Origin: Desulfuromonas acetexigens
GTDB lineage: Bacteria > Desulfobacterota > Desulfuromonadia > Desulfuromonadales > Trichloromonadaceae
Direction of reading: 5' to 3'
DNA: 64,000 nucleotides
Assembly (NCBI RefSeq): GCF_900111775.1
Contig: NZ_FOJJ01000001.1
Coordinates: 186,001 to 250,000 of the forward strand
The notes under the pieces are model-generated. The model was given only the letters and a program-made list of their open reading frames with translations, made no database searches and had not been told where the DNA came from. Position numbers and translations under genes: made by a program. This document shows, one piece after another, positions 1 to 8,194 of the stretch. The stretch's first letter is position 1. Each line of letters begins with the position of its first letter.

Positions 1-483
1 GGTTGCCTGGTCGGATTCGGACGGGGCGAAAAAATGATGGTTTTCGAAGCTCACCGTGATCTGGGCCACGTCGTGGAGAATGACATCCCCGGTCATTGCG
101 GCCCCGAATACGGTCTTTTCCTGTTTGATCATGGAGAGCAGGGCGTAGGCGGGTGTTTTCCCCTGCTTTTGCTGGTAATCCGCAAGACAGGGGTCGCTGT
201 CGAGAACCTTGCGTAGCGCACCGGCAGAAATGAAGAAAGCGCGCAGCCGGGGATCGGCGCTATAGCCGGAAGGCTCCAGGGAGAGGGATGGGGCCATGCC
301 GTCCACCTGTTCATCCAGATAGGCTAGGGCCCGTTCCGCTGCCGGTCGCAGCTTCTTTTTGTAGCCCGATACGCCGCGGATCCAGGGATCGGTACCTTCT
401 ACGGCCTGCTCGATGGCCGCGGCGATCGGATCTTTTTCCGTGCCGGAATGGCTGCTGAACATGGATTGAATGAAAGATAACAT
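1..483 (-). CDS. Hypothetical protein, C-terminus beyond window
   Basis: An open frame runs from an ATG at 483 off the left edge with 161 codons visible and no stop. The product starts MLSFIQSMFSSHSG and has no signal peptide or membrane helix in the visible part. It is a mixed, mostly helical soluble sequence containing ALAYLDEQVDG and SGYSADPRLRAFF. I do not recognise the family. Translated codon use is like that of the neighbours. It lies 141 bases downstream of the DUF4105 gene on the same strand, and the gap carries a possible CRP/FNR-type dyad, so it may have its own promoter. The function is unknown. Confidence 0.75.
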   Translation of the reverse strand, partial: MLSFIQSMFSSHSGTEKDPIAAAIEQAVEGTDPWIRGVSGYKKKLRPAAERALAYLDEQVDGMAPSLSLEPSGYSADPRLRAFFISAGALRKVLDSDPCLADYQQKQGKTPAYALLSMIKQEKTVFGAAMTGDVILHDVAQITVSFENHHFFAPSESDQAT

Positions 484-498
484 GGCGTGCCTCCGCAC

Positions 499-512
499 GT
501 GATCTGTATCAC
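499..512 (-). promoter_or_regulatory. Candidate CRP/FNR-family operator
   Basis: GTGATCTGTATCAC is a perfect dyad (GTGAT-N4-ATCAC), which fits the TGA-N6-TCA core bound by CRP/FNR-type regulators. It lies 16 bases upstream of the ATG at 483. The position so close to the start codon would suit repression better than activation. The short arms make chance occurrence possible. Confidence 0.3.
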
Positions 513-624
513 TCTTATCAAGAAGCCGCAACCGACATTTTACGGCGAAGAGGTTTTTGGGGAAAGGGGGCTCCTGACGGGAGGAGAGGGAATAAATATC
601 CTGAACCGGTTTCGCAATCGTTCC

Positions 625-1611
625 CTATGGCCTGGGGACATTTTCCCGGATTCTCCGGGAAAAACCCCCGGCGTCACTGAGTGCGCGTGCGGTGGGATTG
701 ATATAGCCAAGGCGCTTGATCTCGGAGAAGGGACGGGATGAATCGAAGGCGCCCAACTCGTAGGCATACTCGGCGGCATAGCCGCTCAAAAGAATCTTCC
801 AGCTGTAGCGCAGATCATCCTGAAAGGCATCGATGTGGCCGGCGATGTTGGAGGTACAGTTGTCGGTGAGGGTATTGTACCACTCGGGGCGGTCTTTCAG
901 CTCGTTGATTTTCTTGACGTAATCTATGAAAAGCAGACGGGCGTGTTCAGGCCGGATGCGGCTGCGAAAAAGATAGACATCCTCGGCGGGGCTGCGGTAG
1001 TTCGTGCGCAGGCGAATCAGGTCGCGTTCGTCCCCGACCACGTAGATCAGCTCGTAGTTCCTGAAAAAACCCTTGAGGGACGAATATGTTTCCCCCTGTT
1101 CTTTGCGGGTTTCGATGGAAAAGGTCACATAGTCTCGGTCGTTGAAGCCGAAACTGACCATGACATGGGCGATGGCTTCACCCATCCAGTAAACGCTGAA
1201 AAAATCGACCGAGGTCAGCTCGGACAGTCGGAATTCCCGATCGTAATAGCGGATATCAAAATCGCTCTCGCTGCGATAGTCGAAATCACGGATATTGCGG
1301 ATCATCACCTGCTCGCCTTGTACTTCCGCGAAGGGCAAGACGGCGACATCCGCTTGCCAGTCCCGATCGTTGGAAGGGGCGAGCTCGAACCAGAAGGCCA
1401 GAACCAATGCGAAGAAGGCGAAATAGAGGGCCAGGGCGTGCCTTTTCTTTCGCGGGATGAGCAAAGTCGAAAGGCTCGCGCCGGCAAAGAGAGCGGTGAG
1501 AATAAGCCGGGTGACTGCGTTGCCCAGGGGCAGATGGTAGAGGGCAAGACCGCTCCAGCCAGCCGTCCCGATGACCAGAAGGACAAGCAGGGTTTTGACG
1601 ATCCATTTCAT
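625..1611 (-). CDS. DUF4105 (Lnb N-terminal periplasmic domain) membrane protein
   Basis: The 328-residue product begins MKWIVKTLLVLLVIG and has three hydrophobic segments in its first ~85 residues, then a long periplasmic-looking domain. The C-terminal half contains YNTLTDNCTSNIAGHID, the Asn-Cys-Thr motif typical of DUF4105, a papain-like (NlpC/P60-related) fold also found at the N-terminus of Lnb proteins; this predicts a Cys-dependent hydrolase or acyltransferase at the cell envelope. The start at 1611 was chosen because it forms an ATGA overlap with the stop of the upstream hydrolase and precedes the hydrophobic leader; an earlier ATG at 1647 adds only a non-hydrophobic extension. Substrate unknown. 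Confidence 0.8.
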   Translation of the reverse strand: MKWIVKTLLVLLVIGTAGWSGLALYHLPLGNAVTRLILTALFAGASLSTLLIPRKKRHALALYFAFFALVLAFWFELAPSNDRDWQADVAVLPFAEVQGEQVMIRNIRDFDYRSESDFDIRYYDREFRLSELTSVDFFSVYWMGEAIAHVMVSFGFNDRDYVTFSIETRKEQGETYSSLKGFFRNYELIYVVGDERDLIRLRTNYRSPAEDVYLFRSRIRPEHARLLFIDYVKKINELKDRPEWYNTLTDNCTSNIAGHIDAFQDDLRYSWKILLSGYAAEYAYELGAFDSSRPFSEIKRLGYINPTARALSDAGGFSRRIRENVPRP

Positions 1612-3533
1612 CGCGCGGCCCTTTCCGGGGAGCGTTCCACCGCCCATTGCGTGGAAGTGGTCGCACGCAGGTGCTCGACGAGGATGCGGCGGATTTCCTC
1701 GATGGCGGCCGGTTCAGATTGAACCGAGTGGCCGGAAGGGATGATCAGTTCCGATTCCGCTTCTTCGAGATGGGCGCTGCCGTAGGCGACGACGCCATCA
1801 TGCCACTTTTCACGGGGATCTTCCGGATTTTTCACGGCAATGATCGAGTGGAAGGGGACGTCGGTTGCCATCGGCAGGGTGGTCAGGGTGCGGACAAATT
1901 CGCTTTTCGGGTCCATATCGTCGGTGCTGCGGGGGATGTCGCGCAAGGCGAAGAGCGCCGCCCCCTTGGTGGTGGGAAGCATGGCAATGTCCTTGCCGAA
2001 TTCCACCACCCGCGGTGGCAAGTGGATCAGCTTCGTCGCCAGTCGCCCGATCCAGCCTCCCGCGACATAGCTTCCCCCATGCGGGGTGGCGATGAAGACG
2101 AGGCGTTTGACAAAGAGGAGGGGGGAATAGACCACGCTTTGCTGGAGCAGTTCCTTGACTTTCGGGGACTCGGCCAGGGTCTCGAAGGATTCGGAGAAGG
2201 CGTTGTCCCAGAAGGCGGTGCCGCTCTCCGTGGCCATCATTCGGGTCAGCAGCCCCCCCTGGCTGTGGCCGACGATCACCATCTCGCGCAACGCCGGATC
2301 TTTCCCTTCGGGGTCGAGCTCTTCAACGACACTTTTCAAGCCTTCGGCCAGGATTCCCGCCGAGTAAAGGACGGGATTGCCGGTGTCGTAAAGGAATAAC
2401 CAAATTTGGTACCGGCCCCACAGCTCCCGGTCATTATTCACTTCGTTGATCAGTTCCGCCCAGCGGGCGGGGCTTGACGCGGTGCCGTGCACCAGCACCA
2501 GGGGAATCTGCCCCGGCTTGTAGGGGCTGGTGAGAAAGACGCCGTTTCTGAAGCGGGGGACTTTTTTCAGCGGATTGATATCCCCCCGCAACAGCCCGGG
2601 AATCTCCAGCTTGTACATCTGCGAGCCTTCCAGGGTCGAGGCCAGGGCCGAACTCAATTCGTATTCGACGGGGATTTCCCGGTCTTCCACCCTGACAGAG
2701 GTCGCCTTGTCGGTGGTATAGATCTCCAGCGCGGAATGCAGGGTGCCGGCTCTCAGGCCCGTTTCCAGGTCAGTGAAGCGCAGAAAAGCCGTCAGCGGAA
2801 CCTTCATCCCGGAAATGACGTAGGCGAACCCGGGAGCATCGATTCCCTTGGTGTATCTGGTCGAAGCGACCAGCGGGGCGCCGATGCCGGGCCAGCGGTA
2901 TTTGTTACGCAATCCCCGTACATCGATTTCCGCCGCCTGCACCAGTTCGACAAAGCGGAAGTTGCCCCACTGGAGATGCCTGGAGTCGAAATCGACCTGC
3001 AAATGGCCGAAAGGGAGGGGATAGGTTCCCCCGGCGAGCCTCACCTGGGACGGGTTCTCCTGGCTGGTGAAGCCTTTGGCGATGCTGCGGTTGTAGAGAT
3101 CCACGGCGGTGCGCAGCCGGGGTTCGAAGGCGCTCATGGCGTTTTTCGCCTGGGGGGCTTCACCGTGAAAGAGGAAGGCGTAGGCATAGAGGGCCGCGGC
3201 CAGATAATAGGCCGGATTTTCGCTTTCCACCGCCTGCAGAAAGGAGGTTTCCGTCAGGGCGAAGAGCAGATCCTGTTTCAACACGCCGTTTTCCAGCAGC
3301 TTGTCGTGCAAGGAGGCGATCGCCGTCGCCCGGTCGTCAGCGAAGGTGTTCGCGAGCCCGAGCCGGTTGATGATGTGGATCGTCGGCGAACTGAGCTGTT
3401 CGCCGGTCAGGACGTTGGCGGCCAGCTTCCGGTCCGCTTCGCGGGAATCGAGCGTCCGCACGCCGACGGGCGTGGCGCAGCCGGCAACGAGCAGGAAAAG
3501 GAGCAGCAGGGTTGGAGTGAAAAATCGTCTCAT
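1608..3533 (-). CDS. Lipoprotein alpha/beta hydrolase (lipase/esterase-like)
   Basis: A 641-residue protein beginning MRRFFTPTLLLLFLLVAGC, a lipoprotein signal with lipobox LVAGC and Cys19 as the lipidation site, so it is anchored in the envelope. The N-terminal ~300 residues are not recognisable. The C-terminal half is an alpha/beta hydrolase with LVHGTASSPARWAEL (oxyanion loop) and the nucleophile elbow VGHSQGG, plus a late His in IIPSGHSVQSEP. Such proteins cleave acyl esters; the actual substrate cannot be told. The start at 3533 is preferred over 3587 because it places the lipobox correctly. The gene is translationally coupled to the DUF4105 gene downstream, suggesting a joint envelope function. 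Confidence 0.83.
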   Translation of the reverse strand: MRRFFTPTLLLLFLLVAGCATPVGVRTLDSREADRKLAANVLTGEQLSSPTIHIINRLGLANTFADDRATAIASLHDKLLENGVLKQDLLFALTETSFLQAVESENPAYYLAAALYAYAFLFHGEAPQAKNAMSAFEPRLRTAVDLYNRSIAKGFTSQENPSQVRLAGGTYPLPFGHLQVDFDSRHLQWGNFRFVELVQAAEIDVRGLRNKYRWPGIGAPLVASTRYTKGIDAPGFAYVISGMKVPLTAFLRFTDLETGLRAGTLHSALEIYTTDKATSVRVEDREIPVEYELSSALASTLEGSQMYKLEIPGLLRGDINPLKKVPRFRNGVFLTSPYKPGQIPLVLVHGTASSPARWAELINEVNNDRELWGRYQIWLFLYDTGNPVLYSAGILAEGLKSVVEELDPEGKDPALREMVIVGHSQGGLLTRMMATESGTAFWDNAFSESFETLAESPKVKELLQQSVVYSPLLFVKRLVFIATPHGGSYVAGGWIGRLATKLIHLPPRVVEFGKDIAMLPTTKGAALFALRDIPRSTDDMDPKSEFVRTLTTLPMATDVPFHSIIAVKNPEDPREKWHDGVVAYGSAHLEEAESELIIPSGHSVQSEPAAIEEIRRILVEHLRATTSTQWAVERSPERAAR

Positions 3534-3605
3534 TGAAATAAAAATTCGCAAATCCGGCACGTTAAATTGAAGATCCTCTGGTTCCATCCCAACTTTTCGC
3601 GGCCG

Positions 3606-5477
3606 TCAGAAAAATTCCCGCAGGCTTTCGTCGATCCCCTTGAGGGTGTCGTACCAGAAATCCCGGGCCGCCTCCATGCTGTCTTTTTCGAAGCGCTCCA
3701 GCCAACTCGCCAGCTCCGGATGTTCTTCCCCGTCGACCTCTTTTTTCCGCTTCAAAAAGCTGTGCAGATAGTCGATGTCACGCGCCGACTCCCAGAAAAT
3801 CGGGCTGTTGTTGCTGTGCAGGCGGCTGGCGAGGACCTCGATAGCGCGCAGGAACGGTTCCCGGGCGCCGTAGAGGGTGCCCATGACATCGGGCAGAAGC
3901 TCTTCCGCCCAGCCCCGGTGAAAGCGGCAGATGCCGAGGTTGTCGAGGATCAGTTCCTGCTTCAGCCGCGCCGCACACATGCGCCCGAGGGTGCGGGGGG
4001 GGATGAAGTCGTGGCTGTAGATCATGTAGTACTTGCCCATGATCGCCATTGGGGCGAGGGCGCCGGCTACCCAGTACTGGTTGGGGACCATCCAGCCCCG
4101 GCGGCTGAAGGCGATGTAAACCAGACGATCGTGCAGCGCCGTCCCTTTGGCGCGGGAGTGGATGCGGCTCCACTTGCGCACCCCTTCGCCGAAATCGAGA
4201 ATGCCCCGTTTTTCGAGGATAGCGTCAATCAGCTCCAGGGCGAGTTCGGCGTTGTGCGCCGAATCGACCACCGGATCGAAGCCTGCCATCTGCCAGCGGG
4301 GAAGACGGCTGACGCCGAGTTCTTCCGGAGCCAGGGTCTTTGTGTCCAGCAGATCCATGAGCCAGGCCAGCACTCCGCCCAGGGAGATGGCGTCGAAGCC
4401 CATGGCGTCGCCGTGGCGGTTGAGCTTTTCGGCGGCGCGCTGGTCGAAAATCCCGCACAACGGGCCGAGGGTTTGGTAGGGCTCGTAATCCTTCTTGTAG
4501 ATGCCGTTGAGCTTCTTGCAGACCGCCGGGCAGGGCTCGCCGCAGGTGGCCTGCTGTTTGTTCGCGATCGTCTCGTCGTTGAACTGCTTGAGGTAGTGGT
4601 CGACGATGAATTTCTGGTGCAGCTCGACGCGCTGCTCCTCGCTCCAGTCGATGGTGCGGTAGTTGAAGGCCAGGATTTTTCCGCCCATCGTCGCGTAGTT
4701 GACGCCGAAGGTGCCGCCGGTTTTGAGCTTTTCGTCGTAGCGGTACTTGGTGGTAACTTCCAGATCCTTCTGCATCAGGCGCTGATCGTATTTGTTTTTG
4801 AACCACTCGTCGGCGACCTTGTGATCGCGGAAGTCCTCGGTGACGACCGTGCCACCGTAGATGACGGCGACGATGCCGTGTTCCCCCGCCAGGGCGCTGC
4901 CCAGGCCGCCCCGTCCGGCCCAGGTGTCGACATGGCTGATCTTCCCCTTGCTGATGGGGACCGACATGATGCCGCCGAAATCGGTGCGCAAGGCGGCGGG
5001 GCCGGTGGCGAGAATGCGCGGATCTTTTTCGTAGCGGTCGCCGAAGCGGCGATAGACTTCATCGGTCAGGGCGTAGACACCGAGCCTGCCCGATCGCCAG
5101 ACCCCTTCCGCGTCGATGGGAACGACCTCGACCTCGATCTCCTCGCCGTGGCTGCGATTCAGGTAGAGCACCGAGGGAACCGGCGCCTTGCCGACCAGAC
5201 TGAGCATGTTGACGCCGAGGTTGTCGAAGACCAGTCCGGCGCCCCCCATGGAGCTGATGTAGTAGCCCTGCCAGCAGGGGGAAAAGCCGGTGACCACCAG
5301 CCGGTTTGAACCGGGGAAGATCGACCCGGCGAAGACGCCGACGCCGAAGTTGAGGCTGCGGTATTCCTCGGTGAGATGGATGCCGAGATCCACCGGCCCG
5401 AAATAGCGGTCGAAGCCGTAGCGTTTCGTTTTGTAGAAGCCGGTGGCGGCGTCGACCATGAGCACCCGTTGCTCCAT
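3606..5477 (-). CDS. Aldehyde ferredoxin oxidoreductase family tungstoenzyme
   Basis: A 623-residue AOR-family protein, close to the ~605-residue archaeal enzymes. The N-terminal region (GSNRLVVTGFSPCWQGYY, SSMGGAGL, TWAGRGGLGSALAGEHG) matches the part that wraps the bis-pterin tungsten cofactor. A cysteine set for a [4Fe-4S] cluster is visible at Cys312, Cys316 and Cys320, with a later Cys517 in LDNLGICRFHRGW. The first two spacings are CX3CX3C, whereas archaeal AOR has CX2CX3C. Family members oxidise aldehydes to carboxylates with ferredoxin, or run in reverse on acids; the substrate here is not predictable. A GGAAAGGA ribosome site precedes the ATG at 5477. A 53-codon membrane ORF lies 15 bases upstream. 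Confidence 0.92.
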   Translation of the reverse strand: MEQRVLMVDAATGFYKTKRYGFDRYFGPVDLGIHLTEEYRSLNFGVGVFAGSIFPGSNRLVVTGFSPCWQGYYISSMGGAGLVFDNLGVNMLSLVGKAPVPSVLYLNRSHGEEIEVEVVPIDAEGVWRSGRLGVYALTDEVYRRFGDRYEKDPRILATGPAALRTDFGGIMSVPISKGKISHVDTWAGRGGLGSALAGEHGIVAVIYGGTVVTEDFRDHKVADEWFKNKYDQRLMQKDLEVTTKYRYDEKLKTGGTFGVNYATMGGKILAFNYRTIDWSEEQRVELHQKFIVDHYLKQFNDETIANKQQATCGEPCPAVCKKLNGIYKKDYEPYQTLGPLCGIFDQRAAEKLNRHGDAMGFDAISLGGVLAWLMDLLDTKTLAPEELGVSRLPRWQMAGFDPVVDSAHNAELALELIDAILEKRGILDFGEGVRKWSRIHSRAKGTALHDRLVYIAFSRRGWMVPNQYWVAGALAPMAIMGKYYMIYSHDFIPPRTLGRMCAARLKQELILDNLGICRFHRGWAEELLPDVMGTLYGAREPFLRAIEVLASRLHSNNSPIFWESARDIDYLHSFLKRKKEVDGEEHPELASWLERFEKDSMEAARDFWYDTLKGIDESLREFF

Positions 5478-5492
5478 ATGGTGTTCCTTTCC

Positions 5493-5654
5493 TTAAGGGG
5501 CCGGCGAGAATTCAAAAGCATTCAACCCCTGTTTGACAATCTGAAGCAAGCGCAACATGCGTTCATGCGACGAATCCGTACCGAAAGCAAAGAGGGCCAG
5601 CAGCAGAAAAAAGAGTGGTAGGGCCAGGTAAAGAGCTTTGCGCGATGGAGGCAT
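5493..5654 (-). CDS. Small single-helix membrane ORF (53 aa)
   Basis: A short frame between the PqiC-like gene and the AOR gene encodes MPPSRKALYLALPLFFLLLA and ends in AFEFSPAP. Residues 8-24 form one strong hydrophobic helix after a basic N-terminus, followed by an amphipathic segment with HERMLRLLQIVKQG. It fills most of the intergenic space and ends 15 bases before the AOR start, which is why it is considered real. The ribosome site is weak (GGAACAGATGAAAC ahead of the ATG). No family recognised; it could be a small membrane partner or a non-coding spacer. Confidence 0.42.
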   Translation of the reverse strand: MPPSRKALYLALPLFFLLLALFAFGTDSSHERMLRLLQIVKQGLNAFEFSPAP

Positions 5655-5690
5655 GTTTCATCTGTTCCGGATTGCGGCTGAAGCTCGCCG

Positions 5691-6308
5691 TCAGGGGAGT
5701 GACACGGCCTGGATTTCCCGAGCGATCCGCCGACTCAGATCGGCAAGAGCCCGACTCATGGCTTCGGTCGTTGCCCCGTATCCATCGCCCTGAAGGGGTT
5801 CGGCGATCGTTTCCGTGCCGCTGGCGATGGAAACTTTGTCGCTCTCTCCGAAGAGCAGCCAGGCGGCTTTGAGTTCGACCGGGCCGGCCGTTGGGCCATC
5901 GAAGCGAGTGATGTTCAGCTGAGCCCGGTAATCGCTTTTCCCCGATTCCAGCCAGGGCAGCACCAGGAAACGGTCGTCGGGGAGGAGTCGCTCCAGATTC
6001 TCAACCAGCACCCGGCTTGTTTCATCCTCCAGGGAGCCCCCCCAGCGGTCGAGTTCCGAACGCTTGAGAAGGGTCGAGCCTTCACGGGTGGTGATGGCGG
6101 AATGGTCGAGATATTTGGGCAGGGCGATGGGGCCGACGGCGACGATCCGGCGCGGTTCCTGGGGCGAGCGTTCGGACGTTTGCAGGCCGGTTTCGGCGAG
6201 GGCGGCCAGGGCGTAGATGCGCGCCGAGGGGGTCTTGCCGCAAGCACTCAGTTGCAGGGCGAGCAGCAGGATGATAAGGGGCGCAAGCAGCGAGCGTTTC
6301 GAGGTCAT
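5691..6308 (-). CDS. PqiC-like ABC transport auxiliary lipoprotein (DUF330)
   Basis: A 205-residue lipoprotein: MTSKRSLLAPLIILLLALQL is the signal and LSAC the lipobox. The body (DRWGGSLEDETSRVLVENLERLLPDDRF, then a late ALADLSRRIAREIQ helix) fits the ABC_trans_aux / PqiC family, outer-membrane lipoproteins that assist MCE-type lipid transport. The ATG overlaps the stop of the mlaD-like gene as ATGA, so the two are translationally coupled. It is the last gene of the four-gene mlaE-mlaF-mlaD-pqiC operon. Confidence 0.88.
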   Translation of the reverse strand: MTSKRSLLAPLIILLLALQLSACGKTPSARIYALAALAETGLQTSERSPQEPRRIVAVGPIALPKYLDHSAITTREGSTLLKRSELDRWGGSLEDETSRVLVENLERLLPDDRFLVLPWLESGKSDYRAQLNITRFDGPTAGPVELKAAWLLFGESDKVSIASGTETIAEPLQGDGYGATTEAMSRALADLSRRIAREIQAVSLP

Positions 6309-7300
6309 TTTTCCTCCAGATGGGGTTTCCCACGCAGCAGGGCTTCGGGGTGCCGGTCGAGATACTCGGCCAGAGAGCCGAATGCCCGGGAGGCTTCCCC
6401 CAGATCCTTGAGCGCGGTGCGCAGCTGATAGATGGAACGCTCGTCCGAAGCGGTATTTGCCACGGCATCGAGGGTTTCGTCGAACTTGTCCAGCGAACCG
6501 CGTACCTCCTCCAGGGTCAGGTTGAGGCTTTCCACCAATTCCGCCGGCGCCCCCTCCTTAAATTCCAGCACCCGGTCGGCGTGGCGGATGGTGGCGGTCG
6601 CCGCCGCGATGGTCCCCCGGGCATCGGCGGAAACGAGTTCCACTTCGCGGCTGATGTTCCGCAGCAGATTTCGCGCCTCGGCGATGGTCAGATTGAGTTG
6701 GCGTGGGGCGTCCTGGATATCGGCGGAATTCACCAGCCGTTCCAGACCGCCGACCATATCGTTGGCCCGTTCCACGAGCTGCTTGAGGGGCAATTCTTCA
6801 AGCTTCTGGGCGAGTTCGTCGGTGGTGGAAGGAATGGTCGGGACCTGGGCGTAGCCCGTATCATCAGGCAGCAACCGCACCGGTCGCTCGGGGTAAAAGT
6901 CGAAATAGACCATGAGCTGTCCGGTGACCAGGCTCTGGGTCTGCAACTGGGCGCGCAGCCCTCGGTTGATCAAGGCCTGATGGTAATCGGCCGAATCCGG
7001 TTCGCCATTGGTGATCTGAAAGCGACTCAGGTCGACTTCGACAATGACCGGCACGCGGAAGGTCATCGCATCCATATCCCCCTGCAGGACGATATCGACA
7101 ACGGAACCGACTTTGACTCCGCGAAAGACGACCGGTGCGCCGACCGACAGTCCTTTGACCGAGCCGTCGAAATACATGACGTATTTTTTCTGCGGGGTGA
7201 AGAACTTCCCCGATCCGAAGAGGACCACCCCGGCCACCGCCAGGGCGAGGGCGCCGAGAACAAAGGCCCCGATGACGGCTTTGCCGGCTTTTGCGCTCAT
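6305..7300 (-). CDS. mlaD: MCE/MlaD-family substrate-binding protein
   Basis: A 331-residue MCE protein. It has one N-terminal membrane helix (AVIGAFVLGALALAVAGVVL), then the MCE core with FDGSVKGLSVGAPVVFRGVKVGSV, then a second beta region with YFDFYPERP and a long helical C-terminal part (ELVESLNLTLEEVRGSLDKF). MCE proteins form periplasmic hexamers that carry phospholipids between the membranes. It is longer than E. coli MlaD (~180 residues) because of the helical tail, as in PqiB or Mce-type proteins. AAGGAG precedes the ATG. It follows the ATPase gene across a REP-like palindrome. Confidence 0.9.
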   Translation of the reverse strand: MSAKAGKAVIGAFVLGALALAVAGVVLFGSGKFFTPQKKYVMYFDGSVKGLSVGAPVVFRGVKVGSVVDIVLQGDMDAMTFRVPVIVEVDLSRFQITNGEPDSADYHQALINRGLRAQLQTQSLVTGQLMVYFDFYPERPVRLLPDDTGYAQVPTIPSTTDELAQKLEELPLKQLVERANDMVGGLERLVNSADIQDAPRQLNLTIAEARNLLRNISREVELVSADARGTIAAATATIRHADRVLEFKEGAPAELVESLNLTLEEVRGSLDKFDETLDAVANTASDERSIYQLRTALKDLGEASRAFGSLAEYLDRHPEALLRGKPHLEEK

Positions 7301-7348
7301 GGGGACAAAACTCCTTTCATCAAAACTAAAGCGGATGCCCGGGGAGGG

Positions 7349-7429
7349 TGATGCGGTTCGCTGCGCTCACCGACATCCTACCGGATTTATCCATTTGCGT
7401 AGGATGCGGTGACGAATGGAACCGCATCA
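7349..7429. repeat. REP-like imperfect palindrome
   Basis: Left arm TGATGCGGTTCGCTGCGCTC... (7349-7381) and right arm GTAGGATGCGGTGACGAATG... (7399-7429) are inverted copies: both read outward-in as TGATGCGGTTC...CACCG...ATCCTAC. A 17-base spacer (CGGATTTATCCATTTGC) separates them. The outer end of the right arm is the mlaF stop codon TGA (7429-7427). The structure resembles dispersed REP/BIME repeats. No second copy was noticed in the window. Confidence 0.7.
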
Positions 7430-8191
7430 CTTTACCTCTTCTTTGCCCCGGGTGAGAAAACGTCGCACCAGAGGGTCTTCCGATTCGTCCCGCAGCTTTT
7501 TCGGGTCGCCGCTGGCGATCATGGTTTTGGTTCCGGCGTCGAGAAAGACGCAGTTGTTGCCGATAGCGAAGATGCTCGCCAGTTCGTGGGTGACGACCAC
7601 CACCGTGGCGCCGAGGCTGTCCCGCAGTTCGAGAATGAGATCATCGAGCAGTTGTGAACTGATCGGGTCGAGACCGGCCGAGGGTTCGTCGAAGAAGAGG
7701 ATGTCGGGGTCGAGGGCCATGGCGCGGGCGAGTCCGGCGCGTTTTTTCATGCCGCCGCTGATTTCACTCGGATAGTAATCGCGAAAGCCGGCGAGGCCGA
7801 CCAGGGCGAGCTTGAGGTCGACCAGGTCGGCGATCTCAGCCTTCGATAAGTCCGTATATTCCTCCAGCGGCAGGGCGATATTTTCTGCCAGGGTCATAGA
7901 ACTCCAGAGGGCGCCGCTCTGGTAGAGCACCCCGAAACGGCGCATGAAGCGCTGGCGATCGTCGGGAGGCAGATTCCAGAAGTCCGTTTCGCCGAAATGA
8001 ATACTCCCTTTCGCCGGGGGTTGCAGGCCGATGAGGTGGCGCAGCAGGGTACTCTTGCCGCAACCGCTGCCGCCCATGATGATGAAGATATCCCCCCGGT
8101 TGATGTTGAAGGTGAGTTCCCGCTGAATGACCCGGCTGCCGTAGGCCATGGTCAGATCCCGCACTTCGATGGCCGCTTCCGTCGTCGCCAT
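7427..8191 (-). CDS. mlaF: MlaF-like ABC transporter ATP-binding protein
   Basis: A 254-residue ABC ATPase with Walker A GGSGCGKST, Q-loop LYQSGALW, signature SGGMKKRAGLARA and Walker B ILFFDEPSAGLDP, followed by THELASIF with the switch His. The SGGMKKR signature and the SALWSSMTLAENIALPL stretch are typical of MlaF/Ttg2A ATPases, which power phospholipid transport through MlaE. Its ATG lies 3 bases after the mlaE stop. Its stop codon TGA forms one end of the REP-like palindrome that separates it from mlaD. Confidence 0.94.
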   Translation of the reverse strand: MATTEAAIEVRDLTMAYGSRVIQRELTFNINRGDIFIIMGGSGCGKSTLLRHLIGLQPPAKGSIHFGETDFWNLPPDDRQRFMRRFGVLYQSGALWSSMTLAENIALPLEEYTDLSKAEIADLVDLKLALVGLAGFRDYYPSEISGGMKKRAGLARAMALDPDILFFDEPSAGLDPISSQLLDDLILELRDSLGATVVVVTHELASIFAIGNNCVFLDAGTKTMIASGDPKKLRDESEDPLVRRFLTRGKEEVK

Positions 8192-8194
8192 GGC

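Noticed and set aside
641-663. Hairpin TTTTCCCGGA/TCCGGGAAAA as a terminator
   Set aside because: It lies inside the last codons of the DUF4105 gene and is not followed by a T-run on the minus strand.
3567-5309. 580-codon open frame on the plus strand
   Set aside because: Antisense to the aldehyde oxidoreductase, which has full-length homology motifs.
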